A stretch of DNA of 64,000 bases from Rhodanobacter sp. Root480 (GCF_001426645.1 NZ_LMEX01000001.1:124449-188448); one strand, 5' to 3'; positions 25,176-33,999 are shown, counted from the first letter of the stretch. Numbers and translations are program-made. The notes: generated by a model not told the origin, from the letters alone.

Positions 25176-25199
25176 ATTGTCCCGCCAACGGGACAATCG
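25176..25199. promoter_or_regulatory. perfect 10-bp hairpin/palindrome before the LysR start
   Basis: GATTGTCCCG (25176-25185), loop CCAA, then CGGGACAATC (25190-25199). It ends 12 bp before the ATG at 25212, abutting the ribosome binding site GGGAGG, and follows directly on the LysR-type dyad at 25155-25175. It may be a second binding site, or an RNA hairpin in the LysR leader. GGGAC motifs recur elsewhere in the spacer. Confidence 0.5.
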
Positions 25200-25211
25200 C
25201 CGGGAGGCACC

Positions 25212-26189
25212 ATGAGCCGCGATCTCAATGACACCTTGGTGTTCGTCAAGGTGGTCGAGCTGGGCAGCTTCACCGCCGCCGCCCGGGCGCTGCACCTGCC
25301 CAAGACCGCGGTCAGCCGCAAAGTGCAGGAGCTGGAAGCGCGACTGGGCGCCCAGCTACTGCATCGCACCACCCGCAAGCTCGGACTGACCGAGGCGGGC
25401 AGCATTTATTTCGCGCATTGCCAACGCATTGCGCGCGACCTCGACGAGGCGGAAAGTGCGGTAAGCGAGTTGCAGAGCGGACCGCGAGGCTGGTTGCGCG
25501 TTACCGCAACGCACACGGTGGGCAACTTCTGGGTCGCGCCTTTGCTAAGCGAATTCCACGCACGCCATCCGGAAGTGCACGTGGAACTGCTGCTGAGCAA
25601 CGACAATCTCGACATCGTCGCCGACGAGATCGACGTGGCGATGCGCGTGGGCACGCTGGCGGATTCAAACCTGGCGGCGCGCAGGCTTAGCGTGTTCCAC
25701 CCCGCAGTCTACGCGGCGCCGCGCTACATCGAGCGTTTCGGCGAGCCGCTGCATCCTGACGACTTGATCCACCATCGCGCATTGGCGCAGACCAACCACC
25801 GCCACGCCAACGCCTTCACCTGGACGCTGGGCGATGGCAACGGCAAGCCGCGCGACTTCCCGGTCAACCCGGTGATGGTCTCGAACGACCCAAGCGCGCT
25901 GCGCGCGGTGTTGCTGGGCGGCGATGGCATCATGCTGACCAGCGACGTGATGGTGCGGGCCCACGTCGAGCAGGGCCTGGTGCAGCGGGTACTGGCCGAC
26001 TGGCGCGGTCCGGACGTCGACCTCCATGCGCTCTTTCCGCGCGGACAGGTGCAATCGCCGAAAGTACGCGCCTTCGTCGACTTCCTGGTCGAACGGCTGA
26101 GAGTCAACGAGAATTACATGCGCGCGCTCAGCGACGACATCCCGCGCCCCGAACAGTTGGCGGCCGAATCGGCGGCGGCGAAAGCCTGA
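25212..26189 (+). CDS. LysR-family transcriptional regulator
   Basis: A 325-residue regulator with the winged-helix start LNDTLVFVKVVELGSFTAAARALHLPKTAVSRKVQELEARLG and the effector-binding domain from about residue 92. An unusual C-terminal tail of about 30 residues (RPEQLAAESAAAKA) extends past the normal end. It is divergent from the SDR gene at 24210-24944, the probable target. ATG 25212 is preceded by GGGAGG. Confidence 0.9.
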   Translation: MSRDLNDTLVFVKVVELGSFTAAARALHLPKTAVSRKVQELEARLGAQLLHRTTRKLGLTEAGSIYFAHCQRIARDLDEAESAVSELQSGPRGWLRVTATHTVGNFWVAPLLSEFHARHPEVHVELLLSNDNLDIVADEIDVAMRVGTLADSNLAARRLSVFHPAVYAAPRYIERFGEPLHPDDLIHHRALAQTNHRHANAFTWTLGDGNGKPRDFPVNPVMVSNDPSALRAVLLGGDGIMLTSDVMVRAHVEQGLVQRVLADWRGPDVDLHALFPRGQVQSPKVRAFVDFLVERLRVNENYMRALSDDIPRPEQLAAESAAAKA

Positions 26190-26215
26190 CGGAGCCAGGT
26201 TCGCTTCCCCGCAAG

Positions 26216-26245
26216 CAGCAAGTGAACGTGGTCCCGTTCTTGCTG
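26216..26245 (+). terminator. hairpin downstream of LysR gene, possible terminator without U-run
   Basis: CAGCAAG (26216-26222) plus AACG pairs with CGTTCTTGCTG ending at 26245, a stem of about 11 pairs with a 2-nt bulge and a 6-nt loop. It starts 27 bp after the LysR stop and lies between two converging genes. No thymine run follows, so intrinsic termination is doubtful; it could also protect the transcript's 3' end. Confidence 0.35.
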
Positions 26246-26433
26246 AAAGTTGGCGTCTGTCACTTGGCTCCGGCATCTTCCCATGGCCTGCAACTGTTCA
26301 CCTGCTGCGCCTGTGAGCCTGGTCCAGATCGGCGTGACAGTAGGCCCGGGACTGATCGTTTTATCCGGATACCGCGACTGGCAAGTTCGCCCGAATGTCT
26401 TCCCCATTTTGAGGTTGAAGAATTCACAGCCTC

Positions 26434-27033
26434 TCATTGCTCCTTCTTGAACAGGTCCTGGAAAATCAGCGGACCCCAGACGCGTCCGCGTGCCTGCACC
26501 AGGTTGCCGCCCTCGTTGAACTTGCCGAGGTAGACGGGAGCGAAGCCGAGTTGCTTGGCCACATCCGCGACCTGCGCCGCGGCCGCTTCGTCGTCGCTCG
26601 ACAGGAACACGACGCGGTGGCCGCCCTCGACCTTCGGGTCGGTGGCCAGCGTGCGCGACAGCAGGTGATTGAAGCCCTTCACGAATTTGGCGCCGGGGAA
26701 CGACTTGGCGGCGAAGGCGGAGGAGGGAAGGTTGTCGAGCATTTCGACGGGGTCGTTCGAGTTCATCGCATCGATGATCGTCTTGCCCTTCCAATCCGGA
26801 AGCAGCTTGCCGATGTCCCGATGCCCCTCGAACAGCACCGCGAGAATGATGACGTCCGCCTTGGCGGCTTCCTGCAATGTCCCGGGAATGACCTTGGGCC
26901 CGATCGCCTGCGCCTGCGGCAACAGCTCTTCGGGCGGCCGCCGGCTGGCGACCGTGACTTCGATATTGTTGCGCGCGAACGCGCGGGCGAGGGCCTGGCC
27001 GATGGAGCCGAAACCGATGATGGCGTACGTCAT
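26434..27033 (-). CDS. NADPH-dependent F420 reductase-like NAD(P)-binding protein
   Basis: A 199-residue single Rossmann-domain protein: GFGSIGQALARAFARNNIEVTVASRRPP for dinucleotide binding (the SRR suggests NADPH), ILAVLFEGHRDI, and DAMNSNDPVEML. It resembles the F420-dependent NADP reductase/ProC-like group, which in non-F420 bacteria are uncharacterised NADPH-binding reductases. Start ATG 27033. It is divergent from the LysR gene at 27170. Confidence 0.78.
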   Translation of the reverse strand: MTYAIIGFGSIGQALARAFARNNIEVTVASRRPPEELLPQAQAIGPKVIPGTLQEAAKADVIILAVLFEGHRDIGKLLPDWKGKTIIDAMNSNDPVEMLDNLPSSAFAAKSFPGAKFVKGFNHLLSRTLATDPKVEGGHRVVFLSSDDEAAAAQVADVAKQLGFAPVYLGKFNEGGNLVQARGRVWGPLIFQDLFKKEQ

Positions 27034-27126
27034 GGCGATGATCCTTTTCACTAGGTGTTTGAAGTGGTTCCGGCCCCTGCGGGCCGGTTGCCCAACCAAT
27101 CTGGGTTGCTTGACGCATCAACACAA

Positions 27127-27145
27127 TTGACGAAACATCGTTCAA
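27127..27145. promoter_or_regulatory. dyad in the divergent spacer before the LysR gene at 27170
   Basis: TTGACGA (27127-27133) and TCGTTCAA (27138-27145) form an inverted pair differing by one inserted base, centred about 34 bp before the LysR start. The spacer to the divergent reductase gene is 136 bp. It is a plausible LysR site. Confidence 0.35.
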
Positions 27146-27169
27146 TACCATCTAGTTTTTGGATAACTC

Positions 27170-28060
27170 ATGCTCGACAACGTCACCATCAACCAGTTGC
27201 GTGCGTTCGTGGCGGTGTGCGACCAGGGCAGTTTCTCGGGCGCGGCGCGCAAGCTCGCGCGGGCGCAGTCGGCCATCAGCCACGCGATCAAGGCGCTGGA
27301 AAGCGCATTCGACGTCGAGTTGTTCGAGCGCAACACGCGCAAGGCGCAGCTCACCGCCGCGGGGCGCAGCCTCCTGCCCGATGCACGCGCGGTGATCTCG
27401 CGCACGGAGGAAATGAAGAACCGTGCCGGCTCCATCGCGAAGGCCGGCGTGCCGCAGGTGTCGGTGGCGGTCGACGCCTACTTCCCGCGCGCCCACCTGA
27501 TCGACTGCCTGCGCACGCTGCAGCAGGAGTTCCCCACCGCCGCGATCAACCTGCGCATCACCACCATGCAGGGCGGCGAAAAGCTGGTGCTGGAAAGAGT
27601 GTGCGCCCTGGCCATCACCATCAACGACGTGCCGGAAGTGAACCCGCAAGCCATCGAACGCCACTGGCTGCGCGAGGAGGAGATGGTGACCGTATGCGCG
27701 CCATCCTTCCCCCTCGCCTCAACCCCGAAGTCCATCCCCGTGGACGAGTTCGGCCGCTACACCCAGATCATCGTCACCGACAACCAGCCCGGAGCGGACC
27801 AGACCCAGGAGGGCGTGGCCGGCAAGCGTCAGTGGCTGGTCAACGATCTCGGCGCGAAACGGGACTTGCTGAAAGCCGGGCTGGGCTGGGGGCACTTGCC
27901 GAGGCATCTCGTGGACGAGGATCTGGCCGGTGGGCAGCTCGTCGAACTTGAGCGGCGTGCATGGCATATCCGGTCGCTGACGTTCGTGGTGTCACAGCGG
28001 CGGGGGCACGATCTGTCGGCGTGCGAGGCGCGGTTGGTGGGGTTGCTGGGGAAGGCTTAG
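27170..28060 (+). CDS. LysR-family transcriptional regulator
   Basis: A 296-residue regulator with the winged helix VTINQLRAFVAVCDQGSFSGAARKLARAQSAISHAIKALESAFDVELFERN and an effector domain from about residue 90. It differs clearly in sequence from the other two LysR proteins in the window, so these are not recent duplicates. Its likely target is the divergent NAD(P)-binding protein at 26434-27033. Confidence 0.9.
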   Translation: MLDNVTINQLRAFVAVCDQGSFSGAARKLARAQSAISHAIKALESAFDVELFERNTRKAQLTAAGRSLLPDARAVISRTEEMKNRAGSIAKAGVPQVSVAVDAYFPRAHLIDCLRTLQQEFPTAAINLRITTMQGGEKLVLERVCALAITINDVPEVNPQAIERHWLREEEMVTVCAPSFPLASTPKSIPVDEFGRYTQIIVTDNQPGADQTQEGVAGKRQWLVNDLGAKRDLLKAGLGWGHLPRHLVDEDLAGGQLVELERRAWHIRSLTFVVSQRRGHDLSACEARLVGLLGKA

Positions 28061-28495
28061 CCTCGTGCGAAACGCAGTTCGGCAGCATCGAGGAACCCGA
28101 CGCGTCGCGCATTTGCAGGAGCGACTTCAGTCGCGACGCTTTGATTTCGTGCACCCTTGGAGCAATGGCTTTCGTCTGCCTGCGGCAGCCGAGTTACTTA
28201 TCTTGCGTGGCCAAAGAGAAAGGTCTCTCGCTTGCGCTTGCCACCCATCGGCCAACCGCTCCCGCGTTGCCTCAACTCCGGCATCCATGCCGTCGTCTGT
28301 CCGCACGAAAAGACGGGTCCATCCATGAACTCGTCCGCTGCGCGGCCTTGTCGCCCCCACTCACCGCCGCACAGGGGCGTCGGGTAGAGCAGCGGGCCAT
28401 CCTGGCCCGCACTTTTCAAAAGAACTAGTGGAAGGCCGGAGTAGCGCACCGGCCGCTACCTCTTCTACGTAACCGTCTCCGTCCCAGTTTCCAGC
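28061..28495. other. 435-bp gap with repeat remnants
   Basis: No gene is seen. It contains a single GTAG-type REP half at 28115-28139. Around 28194-28240 a stretch reads GAGTTACTTATCTTGCGTGG followed by [21 protein letters not shown] associate such wording with a recurrent intergenic repeat of Xanthomonas-related genomes, apparently decayed here. The rest shows nothing recognisable. Confidence 0.4.
28115..28139. repeat. solitary REP half-element
   Basis: GCAGGAGCGACTTCAG continuing to TCGCGACGC matches the left arm of the REP pair at 39821-39844 except for the head (GCAG instead of GTAG). No inverted partner follows within 200 bp, so it is a lone or degraded copy. Confidence 0.6.
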
Positions 28496-28846
28496 TCAGC
28501 CCGCGGTGACCTGGCGCCGCACATCCGCCGCCCAGCCCTTGACGGTGAAGCCCTCGGGCAAGGCATCGATCAACACGATGTCGGAAATCGCGTTGTTGGT
28601 GCGCAGCGGCAGGATCTTTCGGTAGGCGTCCGACGCGTACCAGTTGTCGGCCTGTTCCCGGCTGGGGAACTCCATCAACACGACCGCGCCCGGCCAGCTG
28701 CCTTCGGTGACCGTGGCCGGGCCCATCGCCAGCCACTTGCCGCCGTAGGGCGCCACCGTGGCCTCGACCTGGTCCAGGTAATCGAGGGCCGAAAGATTGG
28801 GCACGTCGCCCGGAATACGAAGATGGTTGATCAGGTAGGTTTTCAT
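28496..28846 (-). CDS. DUF1330 domain protein
   Basis: A 116-residue dimeric alpha/beta-barrel type protein. DUF1330 features are the early MKTYLINHLRIP strand, VEATVAPYGGKWLAMG and VVLMEFPSREQADNWYASDAYRKILPLR. The family has no assigned reaction; it belongs to the ferredoxin-like/Dabb-type fold. A second DUF1330 gene lies at 35690-35983. It is followed downstream by the gap with repeat remnants, and shares direction with the Old Yellow Enzyme gene 154 bp upstream. Confidence 0.8.
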   Translation of the reverse strand: MKTYLINHLRIPGDVPNLSALDYLDQVEATVAPYGGKWLAMGPATVTEGSWPGAVVLMEFPSREQADNWYASDAYRKILPLRTNNAISDIVLIDALPEGFTVKGWAADVRRQVTAG

Positions 28847-29000
28847 GCAAGCGACTCCGTGGTGGTCCGGCAGTCGCTCCGCACCGTGCGGACTGTCGGG
28901 GATGGGTTGGATGGGCTGCCGTCGTGCGCTCGCGTGACGGGTCTTGAGGTGCGGGACGGATCGGGAAAGCGGGGCGAATCGCGGCGGGGCGTTCGACGCC

Positions 29001-30095
29001 TCAGGCCAGGGTGGCGAGCTGCGCTTTATCGAAAGACTTCAGTTCGGCGAAGCGCGCCTCGTGCACTTTGGACGGCCAGTCGGGGTTGCTGATCAACGCG
29101 CGCCCCACCGCGACGAGGTCGAATTCATCGGCCGCCATGCGCTCGAGAAGCTCGTCGATGCTGCCCACGCCGGCAGCGGAGGAATGCCCGGTCAGGGCTT
29201 CCATGAAATCCGGCCCGGCGAGCCCGACCGATCCGACGCCGATCGTCGGGCACCCGGTCAGCTTGCGGCTCCATCCGGCGAGGGTGAGGCGGGAGCCTTC
29301 GAACTCCGGTTGCCAGAAGCGGCGGGTCGAGGCGTGGAAGATGTCGACGCCGGCATCGGCCAGCGGGGTGAGGATACGCTCGAGTTCCCCGGGTGTTTCG
29401 GCCAAGCGCGCGGTGTAGTCCTGCGTCTTCCATTGCGAGAACCGGAAGATCACCGGGAAACGCGGGCCCACGGCGCGCCGCACGGCCTGGATGATCTCCA
29501 CCGCAAAGCGGGTGCGTTCGACGGCGTCGCCGCCGTAGCGGTCGGACCGCTGATTGGTCTGTCCCCACAGGAACTGGTCGATGAGATAGCCGTGGGCCGC
29601 GTGCAGCTCCACCGCGTCGAAACCCAGCCATTGCGCGGCTTCGGCGGCACTCGCATAGGCATCGATCACGCTGGCGATGTCGGTGTCGCTCATCGCATGG
29701 CCGCGCCCGTCGATCGGGGAGGGGCCTTCGGATGGCGCGTTGGGGCAGGGCCCGGTTTCTTCTGCACGGGACAGGCCCTGATGCCAGAGTTGCGGCGCCA
29801 TTCGCGCACCGGCGGCATGGACTGCGGCGAGTACGCGGGCCCAGCCGGCGAGGCTCTCCGCGGCATGGAAGTTGGGAATGCTGGTGTTGTTCGACGCCGC
29901 GGGGCTGCCGATCGTGGCGCCTTCGCTGATGATCAGTCCGACGCCGCCCTCGGCGCGGCGGCGGTAGTAATCCGCCACGGCCTCGTTCGGGATCCCGCCC
30001 GGGCTGGAGCGGCGTGTCATCGGCGCCATGACGATCCGGTTCGGCAATTGGAGCGAACCGTGGCTGAAGGGACGGAACAATGCGGAGGTATTCAT
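29001..30095 (-). CDS. Old Yellow Enzyme-family alkene reductase
   Basis: A 364-residue FMN-dependent TIM-barrel protein. Family motifs are PNRIVMAPMTR at the start, APQLWHQG, WLGFDAVELHAAHGYLIDQFLWGQTNQRSDRYGG carrying the catalytic His-Ala-Ala-His region, and VAVGRALISNPDWP near the end. It reduces activated C=C bonds, nitro esters or quinones with NAD(P)H. It is transcribed in the same direction as, and 45 bp after, a TetR gene, so both may be under TetR control together with the divergent SDR. Confidence 0.92.
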   Translation of the reverse strand: MNTSALFRPFSHGSLQLPNRIVMAPMTRRSSPGGIPNEAVADYYRRRAEGGVGLIISEGATIGSPAASNNTSIPNFHAAESLAGWARVLAAVHAAGARMAPQLWHQGLSRAEETGPCPNAPSEGPSPIDGRGHAMSDTDIASVIDAYASAAEAAQWLGFDAVELHAAHGYLIDQFLWGQTNQRSDRYGGDAVERTRFAVEIIQAVRRAVGPRFPVIFRFSQWKTQDYTARLAETPGELERILTPLADAGVDIFHASTRRFWQPEFEGSRLTLAGWSRKLTGCPTIGVGSVGLAGPDFMEALTGHSSAAGVGSIDELLERMAADEFDLVAVGRALISNPDWPSKVHEARFAELKSFDKAQLATLA

Positions 30096-30140
30096 TGTTG
30101 TGGCCTCTTGAAAGGAGAGCCGTGGCAGGGCGCGTGAGCG

Positions 30141-30773
30141 TCAGCGCGGCGAGTTGGGTGATGCCGGTGACGAGGCATGGGCAGCCGCCGAACCGGTCGG
30201 CGGCGCCTTGCGGACCTGGCGGGTGAGGATCGACTGGAGCGTGGCGTCGAGGATCTCGTCGGCAAGCTCGGGATCGTCGCTGAGCCGCGACAGGGTCAGC
30301 GCGCCGACCATGGCCGACCAGCTGGCCAGCGCGGCCCGGCGACGCTCTTGTGCACTGCGCCCGGCCGCGGTTTCGGAAAGCGCGTCGACCAGCTTGCGCA
30401 TCGCCTCGGTCATGGCGTGCCGCGCGCCGTCCGAGCCCCGCACGATCTCCGAACCCAGCGCCGCGAACATGCAGCCCTCGGCCCGCCGTTCGCGGTGCTC
30501 CGGCGAGAGATAGGCCTCGGCGTAGGCGGCAAGCTGGCCCAGCCCGGTTTCATGACGCTGGTGTGCGCGCTGTTCCGCGCTGCTGGCCAAGGCTTCGGCA
30601 ACGAGCTGGTCCTTGTCGGCGAAGTGCCGATAGAAACCGCCATGCGTCATGCCGGCCTCTTGCATGACATCGGCCACCGACACGCCCTGTACACCGCGCT
30701 CGCGGAAAAGCGGCGCGGCGGCCTGCAGGATGCGGCGGCGGTTTTCTTCCTTCACGGCCTGGCTGTTTCGCAT
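30141..30773 (-). CDS. TetR/AcrR-family repressor
   Basis: A 210-residue protein. The N-terminal helix-turn-helix reads RRRILQAAAPLFRERGVQGVSVADVMQEAGMTHGGFYRHFADKDQLVAEAL, the TetR consensus with GGFYRHF. The C-terminal half is the TetR_C_16-like ligand domain with cysteine in EGCMFAALG, found in regulators of alkene reductases and SDRs. Start ATG 30773; an overlapping pair of divergent promoters lies upstream. Likely targets are its own operon with the Old Yellow Enzyme gene and the divergent SDR. Confidence 0.9.
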   Translation of the reverse strand: MRNSQAVKEENRRRILQAAAPLFRERGVQGVSVADVMQEAGMTHGGFYRHFADKDQLVAEALASSAEQRAHQRHETGLGQLAAYAEAYLSPEHRERRAEGCMFAALGSEIVRGSDGARHAMTEAMRKLVDALSETAAGRSAQERRRAALASWSAMVGALTLSRLSDDPELADEILDATLQSILTRQVRKAPPTGSAAAHASSPASPNSPR

Positions 30774-30790
30774 GGGTTCGTGCTCCTGGC

Positions 30791-30820
30791 TTGACGCGTT
30801 GAGTGGATGATATGCATAAT
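30791..30820 (+). promoter_or_regulatory. sigma-70-like promoter for the SDR gene
   Basis: TTGACG (30791-30796) and CATAAT (30815-30820) are separated by 18 bp, placing the start about 30827, some 59 bp before the SDR ATG at 30886. It overlaps the opposite promoter of the TetR gene, so one repressor bound between them could close both. Confidence 0.5.
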
Positions 30821-30835
30821 CTAAATGGATGTCAA
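30807..30835 (-). promoter_or_regulatory. strong sigma-70-like promoter for the TetR gene
   Basis: Read on the minus strand, TTGACA (30835-30830) and TATCAT (30812-30807) are exactly 17 bp apart, near consensus. The start would be about 30800, 27 nt before the TetR ATG at 30773. GGATGAT (30805-30811) and ATCATCC (30838-30844) are inverted half-sites flanking the promoter and could be TetR contacts. Confidence 0.6.
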
Positions 30836-30885
30836 TCATCATCCAATTAATTCCTGATCGCACCCCATCCCCAAGGAGAACCCTG

Positions 30886-31665
30886 ATGTCGACTGCTCTC
30901 ATTACCGGCGCCTCTGGCGGCATCGGCGCCGTCTACGCTGACCGCCTTGCCGCCCGCGGCCACCATCTCGTCCTTGTCGCGCGCAGCACCGGCAAGCTCG
31001 ATGCACTCGCGCACGACTTGCGCACCCGATACGGCATCGAGGCCGAAACCATCACCGCGGATCTCTCCGATCCCGCACAGGTTCGTGGCGTGGCGGACCG
31101 CATCCGTACGGGCACGCCCATCGATATCCTGATCAACAACGCCGGCACGAACACCGCCGCCGGTTTCATCGGCGCCGCCGATGCGGAACTGGAGGGGTTG
31201 ATCGGGCTGAACATGACCGCCCCCACGCTGCTGGCCCACGCCGCCGTGGCCGGCATGGCAGCGCGCGGCGCGGGTGCGATCGTGAACATCGGTTCGGTAG
31301 TCGGCCTGGCCACCGAACTCGTGCCCGGCATCTATGGCGCGACCAAGGCCTACCTGCTGACCTTTTCCCAAGCCCTCGCCCATGAGTTCGGGCCGTCCGG
31401 GATCTACGTGCAGGCGGTACTGCCGGGCGCCACCCGCACCGACATCTGGCGCCACTCGGGCCAGGACGTGAGCCGACTCGATGGCCTGATGGAAGTCGGC
31501 GATCTGGTGGACGCGGCCCTGGCCGGCTTCGACCGGAAGGAAGCGGTGACTCTCCCCTCATTGCCGGATGACGGACAGTGGCACGCCTTCGAAAGCGCCC
31601 GCGCGGCGATGCGCCCGAATTTCGCGAACAGCAGGCCCGCTTCGCGTTACCTCGTTCATTCGTGA
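30886..31665 (+). CDS. SDR-family oxidoreductase (DltE/YciK-like)
   Basis: A 259-residue short-chain dehydrogenase with TGASGGIGAVYADRLAARGHHLVLVARS (an ARS turn favouring NADP), INNAGTN, NIGSVVG for catalytic Ser, YGATKAY (Tyr and Lys), and VLPGATRTDIW. Start ATG 30886, 9 bp after AAGGAG; an upstream in-frame ATG at 30829 lies within the promoter. It is divergent from the TetR gene. The substrate is unknown. Confidence 0.88.
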   Translation: MSTALITGASGGIGAVYADRLAARGHHLVLVARSTGKLDALAHDLRTRYGIEAETITADLSDPAQVRGVADRIRTGTPIDILINNAGTNTAAGFIGAADAELEGLIGLNMTAPTLLAHAAVAGMAARGAGAIVNIGSVVGLATELVPGIYGATKAYLLTFSQALAHEFGPSGIYVQAVLPGATRTDIWRHSGQDVSRLDGLMEVGDLVDAALAGFDRKEAVTLPSLPDDGQWHAFESARAAMRPNFANSRPASRYLVHS

Positions 31666-31778
31666 AGTGGTGGGACCAGTTCTGCCTGGATGGCTCGGCG
31701 CCTCCAACGATGTCGCTTCGGCGGGAACGGCGCGCCGCTCCCGCCTATCGATTTGCACGGGCCTTGCTGGACTTGCAG

Positions 31779-31956
31779 GCGCTCGACCAGTGCGATGCAC
31801 CCGCAGGGCTGCTCGAAGGTTTCCTCGAATAGCAGCGCCAACTCCGGCGCGGCGCCGGCGATGTTTTCCGGTCACCGGGATATGCGCCACCAGCGTCGCA
31901 AGTCGGTTGGCGACGCCGTACTCCTGATCAAATTTACAGGACTTCATGTCACCGAA
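31779..31956 (-). pseudogene. remnant of an AraC-family regulator gene
   Basis: Minus-strand sequence here matches two separated parts of the intact AraC gene at 33160-33999. Near 31890-31950 it reads ANRLATLVAHIPVT against [14 protein letters not shown]. Near 31779-31870, in another frame, it reads GAAPELALLFEETFEQPCGCIALVERL against [27 protein letters not shown]. About 285 bp between them are missing, the original ATG is changed to GTC, and the DNA-binding end is gone. It cannot make a regulator. It lies divergent from the hydrolase gene just as the intact AraC gene lies divergent from ohr. Confidence 0.85.
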
Positions 31957-32032
31957 AGTCCTGATGGGACGCGCAAGATATCTCCACCGAGCAACACCGC
32001 CCGGCATTCTCCGCTCAACAGGAACTACCGCC

Positions 32033-33010
32033 ATGTCCATCCAGAAAGTCCCCAATGCCGCCACCGCCACCGCCACCGCCACGGGTGGGCGCGACGATCG
32101 TGCCACCTCGTCTGACAACGAGCTCGACGTGCGGCGGTCCACCCCGCCCGAACCGGGCGCCACCGGTGCCACCGTGGACGGCAACTACATCGTCACCGCT
32201 GATGGCGTGCGCCTGTACTACAAGGATTGGGGCCCCAAGGGCGGCCCGGTGGTCACGCTCAGTCACGGATGGCCGTTGAGCTCGGACAGCTGGGAATCGC
32301 AGATGCTGTTCCTGGCCGACAAGGGCTACAGGGTGATCGCCCACGACCGCCGCGGCCATGGCCGTTCCAGCCAGCCATGGGACGGCAACGACATGGACCA
32401 TTACGCTGATGATCTCGCGGCCGTGATCGAAACCCTCGACCTCAAGGACATCACCGCGGTCGGCTTCTCCACCGGCGGCGGTGAGGTGGCCCGCTACATC
32501 GGCCGCTACGGTACCGATCGCATCCGCAAGGCCGTACTGGTCAGCGCCGTGACGCCGATGATGCTGCGGACCGAAAGCAATCCGGCAGGCCTGCCGGTTG
32601 AGCCCTTCGATGCGCTGCGCAACGGCTCGCTGGCCAACCGGTCGCAGTTGTATCTGGATATCGCGTCCGGCCCGTTCTACGGCTTCAACCGTCCGGGTGC
32701 CAAGGCCTCGCAGGGCTTGATCGACAGCTGGTGGGCGCAGGGCATGCAGGCCGGCCACAAGAACACCTATGACTCCATCGCGGCGTTCTCGGCCACCGAT
32801 TTCCGCGAGGACCTGAAAAAGTTCGACGTACCGACACTGGTGGTCCACGGCGACGACGACCAGATCGTGCCGTTCGATATCTCCGGAAAAGCTGCCGCCG
32901 CGCAGATCAAGGAGGCCAGGCTGATCGTCTATCCCGGTGCGCCGCATGGCCTGACCGAAACGCACAAGGACCGCTTCAACCAGGACCTGCTGACCTTTCT
33001 CGAGGAATGA
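32033..33010 (+). CDS. haloperoxidase-like alpha/beta hydrolase with an Ohr-derived N-terminus
   Basis: A 325-residue protein. From about residue 50 it is a non-haem chloroperoxidase/esterase-type hydrolase: [10 protein letters not shown], oxyanion loop SHGWP, nucleophile Ser in [17 protein letters not shown] with the acid, and GAPHGL with the catalytic His. Such enzymes begin at about that point. The first 45 residues ([20 protein letters not shown], then [10 protein letters not shown]) instead match the start of Ohr at 34119. An (ACCGCC)n tract encodes the repeated Ala-Thr. The ATG at 32033 keeps the same leader and ribosome binding site as ohr, supporting this start. Confidence 0.88.
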   Translation: MSIQKVPNAATATATATGGRDDRATSSDNELDVRRSTPPEPGATGATVDGNYIVTADGVRLYYKDWGPKGGPVVTLSHGWPLSSDSWESQMLFLADKGYRVIAHDRRGHGRSSQPWDGNDMDHYADDLAAVIETLDLKDITAVGFSTGGGEVARYIGRYGTDRIRKAVLVSAVTPMMLRTESNPAGLPVEPFDALRNGSLANRSQLYLDIASGPFYGFNRPGAKASQGLIDSWWAQGMQAGHKNTYDSIAAFSATDFREDLKKFDVPTLVVHGDDDQIVPFDISGKAAAAQIKEARLIVYPGAPHGLTETHKDRFNQDLLTFLEE

Positions 33011-33027
33011 GCGAACCGCTTCGGCAC

Positions 33028-33059
33028 GCCGACCGTGGACTTTCCACGGTCGGCTTTTT
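33028..33059 (+). terminator. rho-independent terminator after the hydrolase
   Basis: GCCGACCGTGG (33028-33038), a 5-nt loop, and CCACGGTCGGC (33044-33054) form a perfect 11-bp stem followed by five thymines (33055-33059). It starts 17 bp after the hydrolase stop codon and ends that transcript before the converging AraC gene. Confidence 0.92.
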
Positions 33060-33159
33060 CGTTTCAGAAGCAAGGGAAAACCGGCAGCCCGGTTCGGGGC
33101 GGGCCAAAACGGAGTCGGGTTATTTCCAGTTTGTCCGAGCAGGTTCGCCGCTTGCGTAC

Positions 33160-33999
33160 CTACGCCTTCGCCGCCTCGCTCTCCCCAAGCGCCTTCCATT
33201 CCCGCGGTGATTGCCCGGAGTGCGCCTTGAACGCACGGGAGAGGGCGGCCTCGCTGCCGTAGCCCACGTCGGAGGCGATCACCTTCAAGGGACGTCCGCG
33301 GCGCAGGGCCTTTTGCGCCAGCCGCACGCGCCAGCCTTGCAGGTAGCGCCCCGGCGTCGTGCCGACGGTCTCGCGGAACGTGGTGGCGAACACGCTGCGC
33401 GACATGCCGGCGGCGTGGGCCAGTTCGTCCAGCGTCCACTCCTGCGCCGGCGTTTCGTGCATGGCGACCAGCGCGTTGCGCAGGCGCGGGTGCGACAGGC
33501 CGGACAGCAGGCCGCCGTGCACGGCGCCGCTTTCCATCAGCTGGCGCAGGACCTGGATCATTACCACTTCGAACAGACGCTCGATCAGCGCGACGCGCCC
33601 GCACCGCTGCTCGAAGGCTTCCTCGAACAGCAGCGCCAGCACCGGTGCGGCGCCGGCGATGTCTTCCAGCGGCAGGCAGACAACGTCCGGCAGCGCCGAG
33701 GCGATCGGGTTGTCGGCGCCGCCTTCGAACGACAGGTTCGCGCAGACCATGTCCGCGCCGCGTTCCGGGTCGGTGACGAAGTGGTGCGTCAGCGGCCGCG
33801 GAAACAGCAGCAGGCTCGGCCGCTCGACGTGCAGGGTCCCTTTGCCGTAGCGCACCTCGACGGCGCCGCTGCGCACCAGGTGCAACTGCCCGTGCGTGCC
33901 ATCGCCTTCCACCGTGTTGATGCCGCACAGCGCACCGGTATTGAACACCTGCGCGTTCACCGGGAAATGCGCCATCAGCGCCGCCAGTCGGTCAGCCAT
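33160..33999 (-). CDS. AraC-family transcriptional regulator (cupin_6 type)
   Basis: A 279-residue regulator. The N-terminal cupin domain (residues about 1-165) includes [16 protein letters not shown] and [12 protein letters not shown]. The C-terminal AraC double helix-turn-helix has [42 protein letters not shown] and [28 protein letters not shown]. It is divergent from ohr. Start ATG 33999; a TTG at 34017 is in frame and extends the homology seen in the pseudogene copy. Its probable targets are ohr and, because of the duplicated promoter region, possibly the hydrolase at 32033. Confidence 0.9.
   Translation of the reverse strand: MADRLAALMAHFPVNAQVFNTGALCGINTVEGDGTHGQLHLVRSGAVEVRYGKGTLHVERPSLLLFPRPLTHHFVTDPERGADMVCANLSFEGGADNPIASALPDVVCLPLEDIAGAAPVLALLFEEAFEQRCGRVALIERLFEVVMIQVLRQLMESGAVHGGLLSGLSHPRLRNALVAMHETPAQEWTLDELAHAAGMSRSVFATTFRETVGTTPGRYLQGWRVRLAQKALRRGRPLKVIASDVGYGSEAALSRAFKAHSGQSPREWKALGESEAAKA

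Noticed and set aside
22044..27033. Recent duplication of the LysR/SDR modules
   Set aside because: The two SDRs and the LysR proteins differ throughout, including their cofactor loops and operator-like dyads, so a recent tandem duplication is not supported.
28190..28445. A hidden small gene in the 28061-28495 gap
   Set aside because: Open frames exist in several phases but none has a ribosome binding site or protein-like composition, and part of the stretch looks like a decayed repeat.
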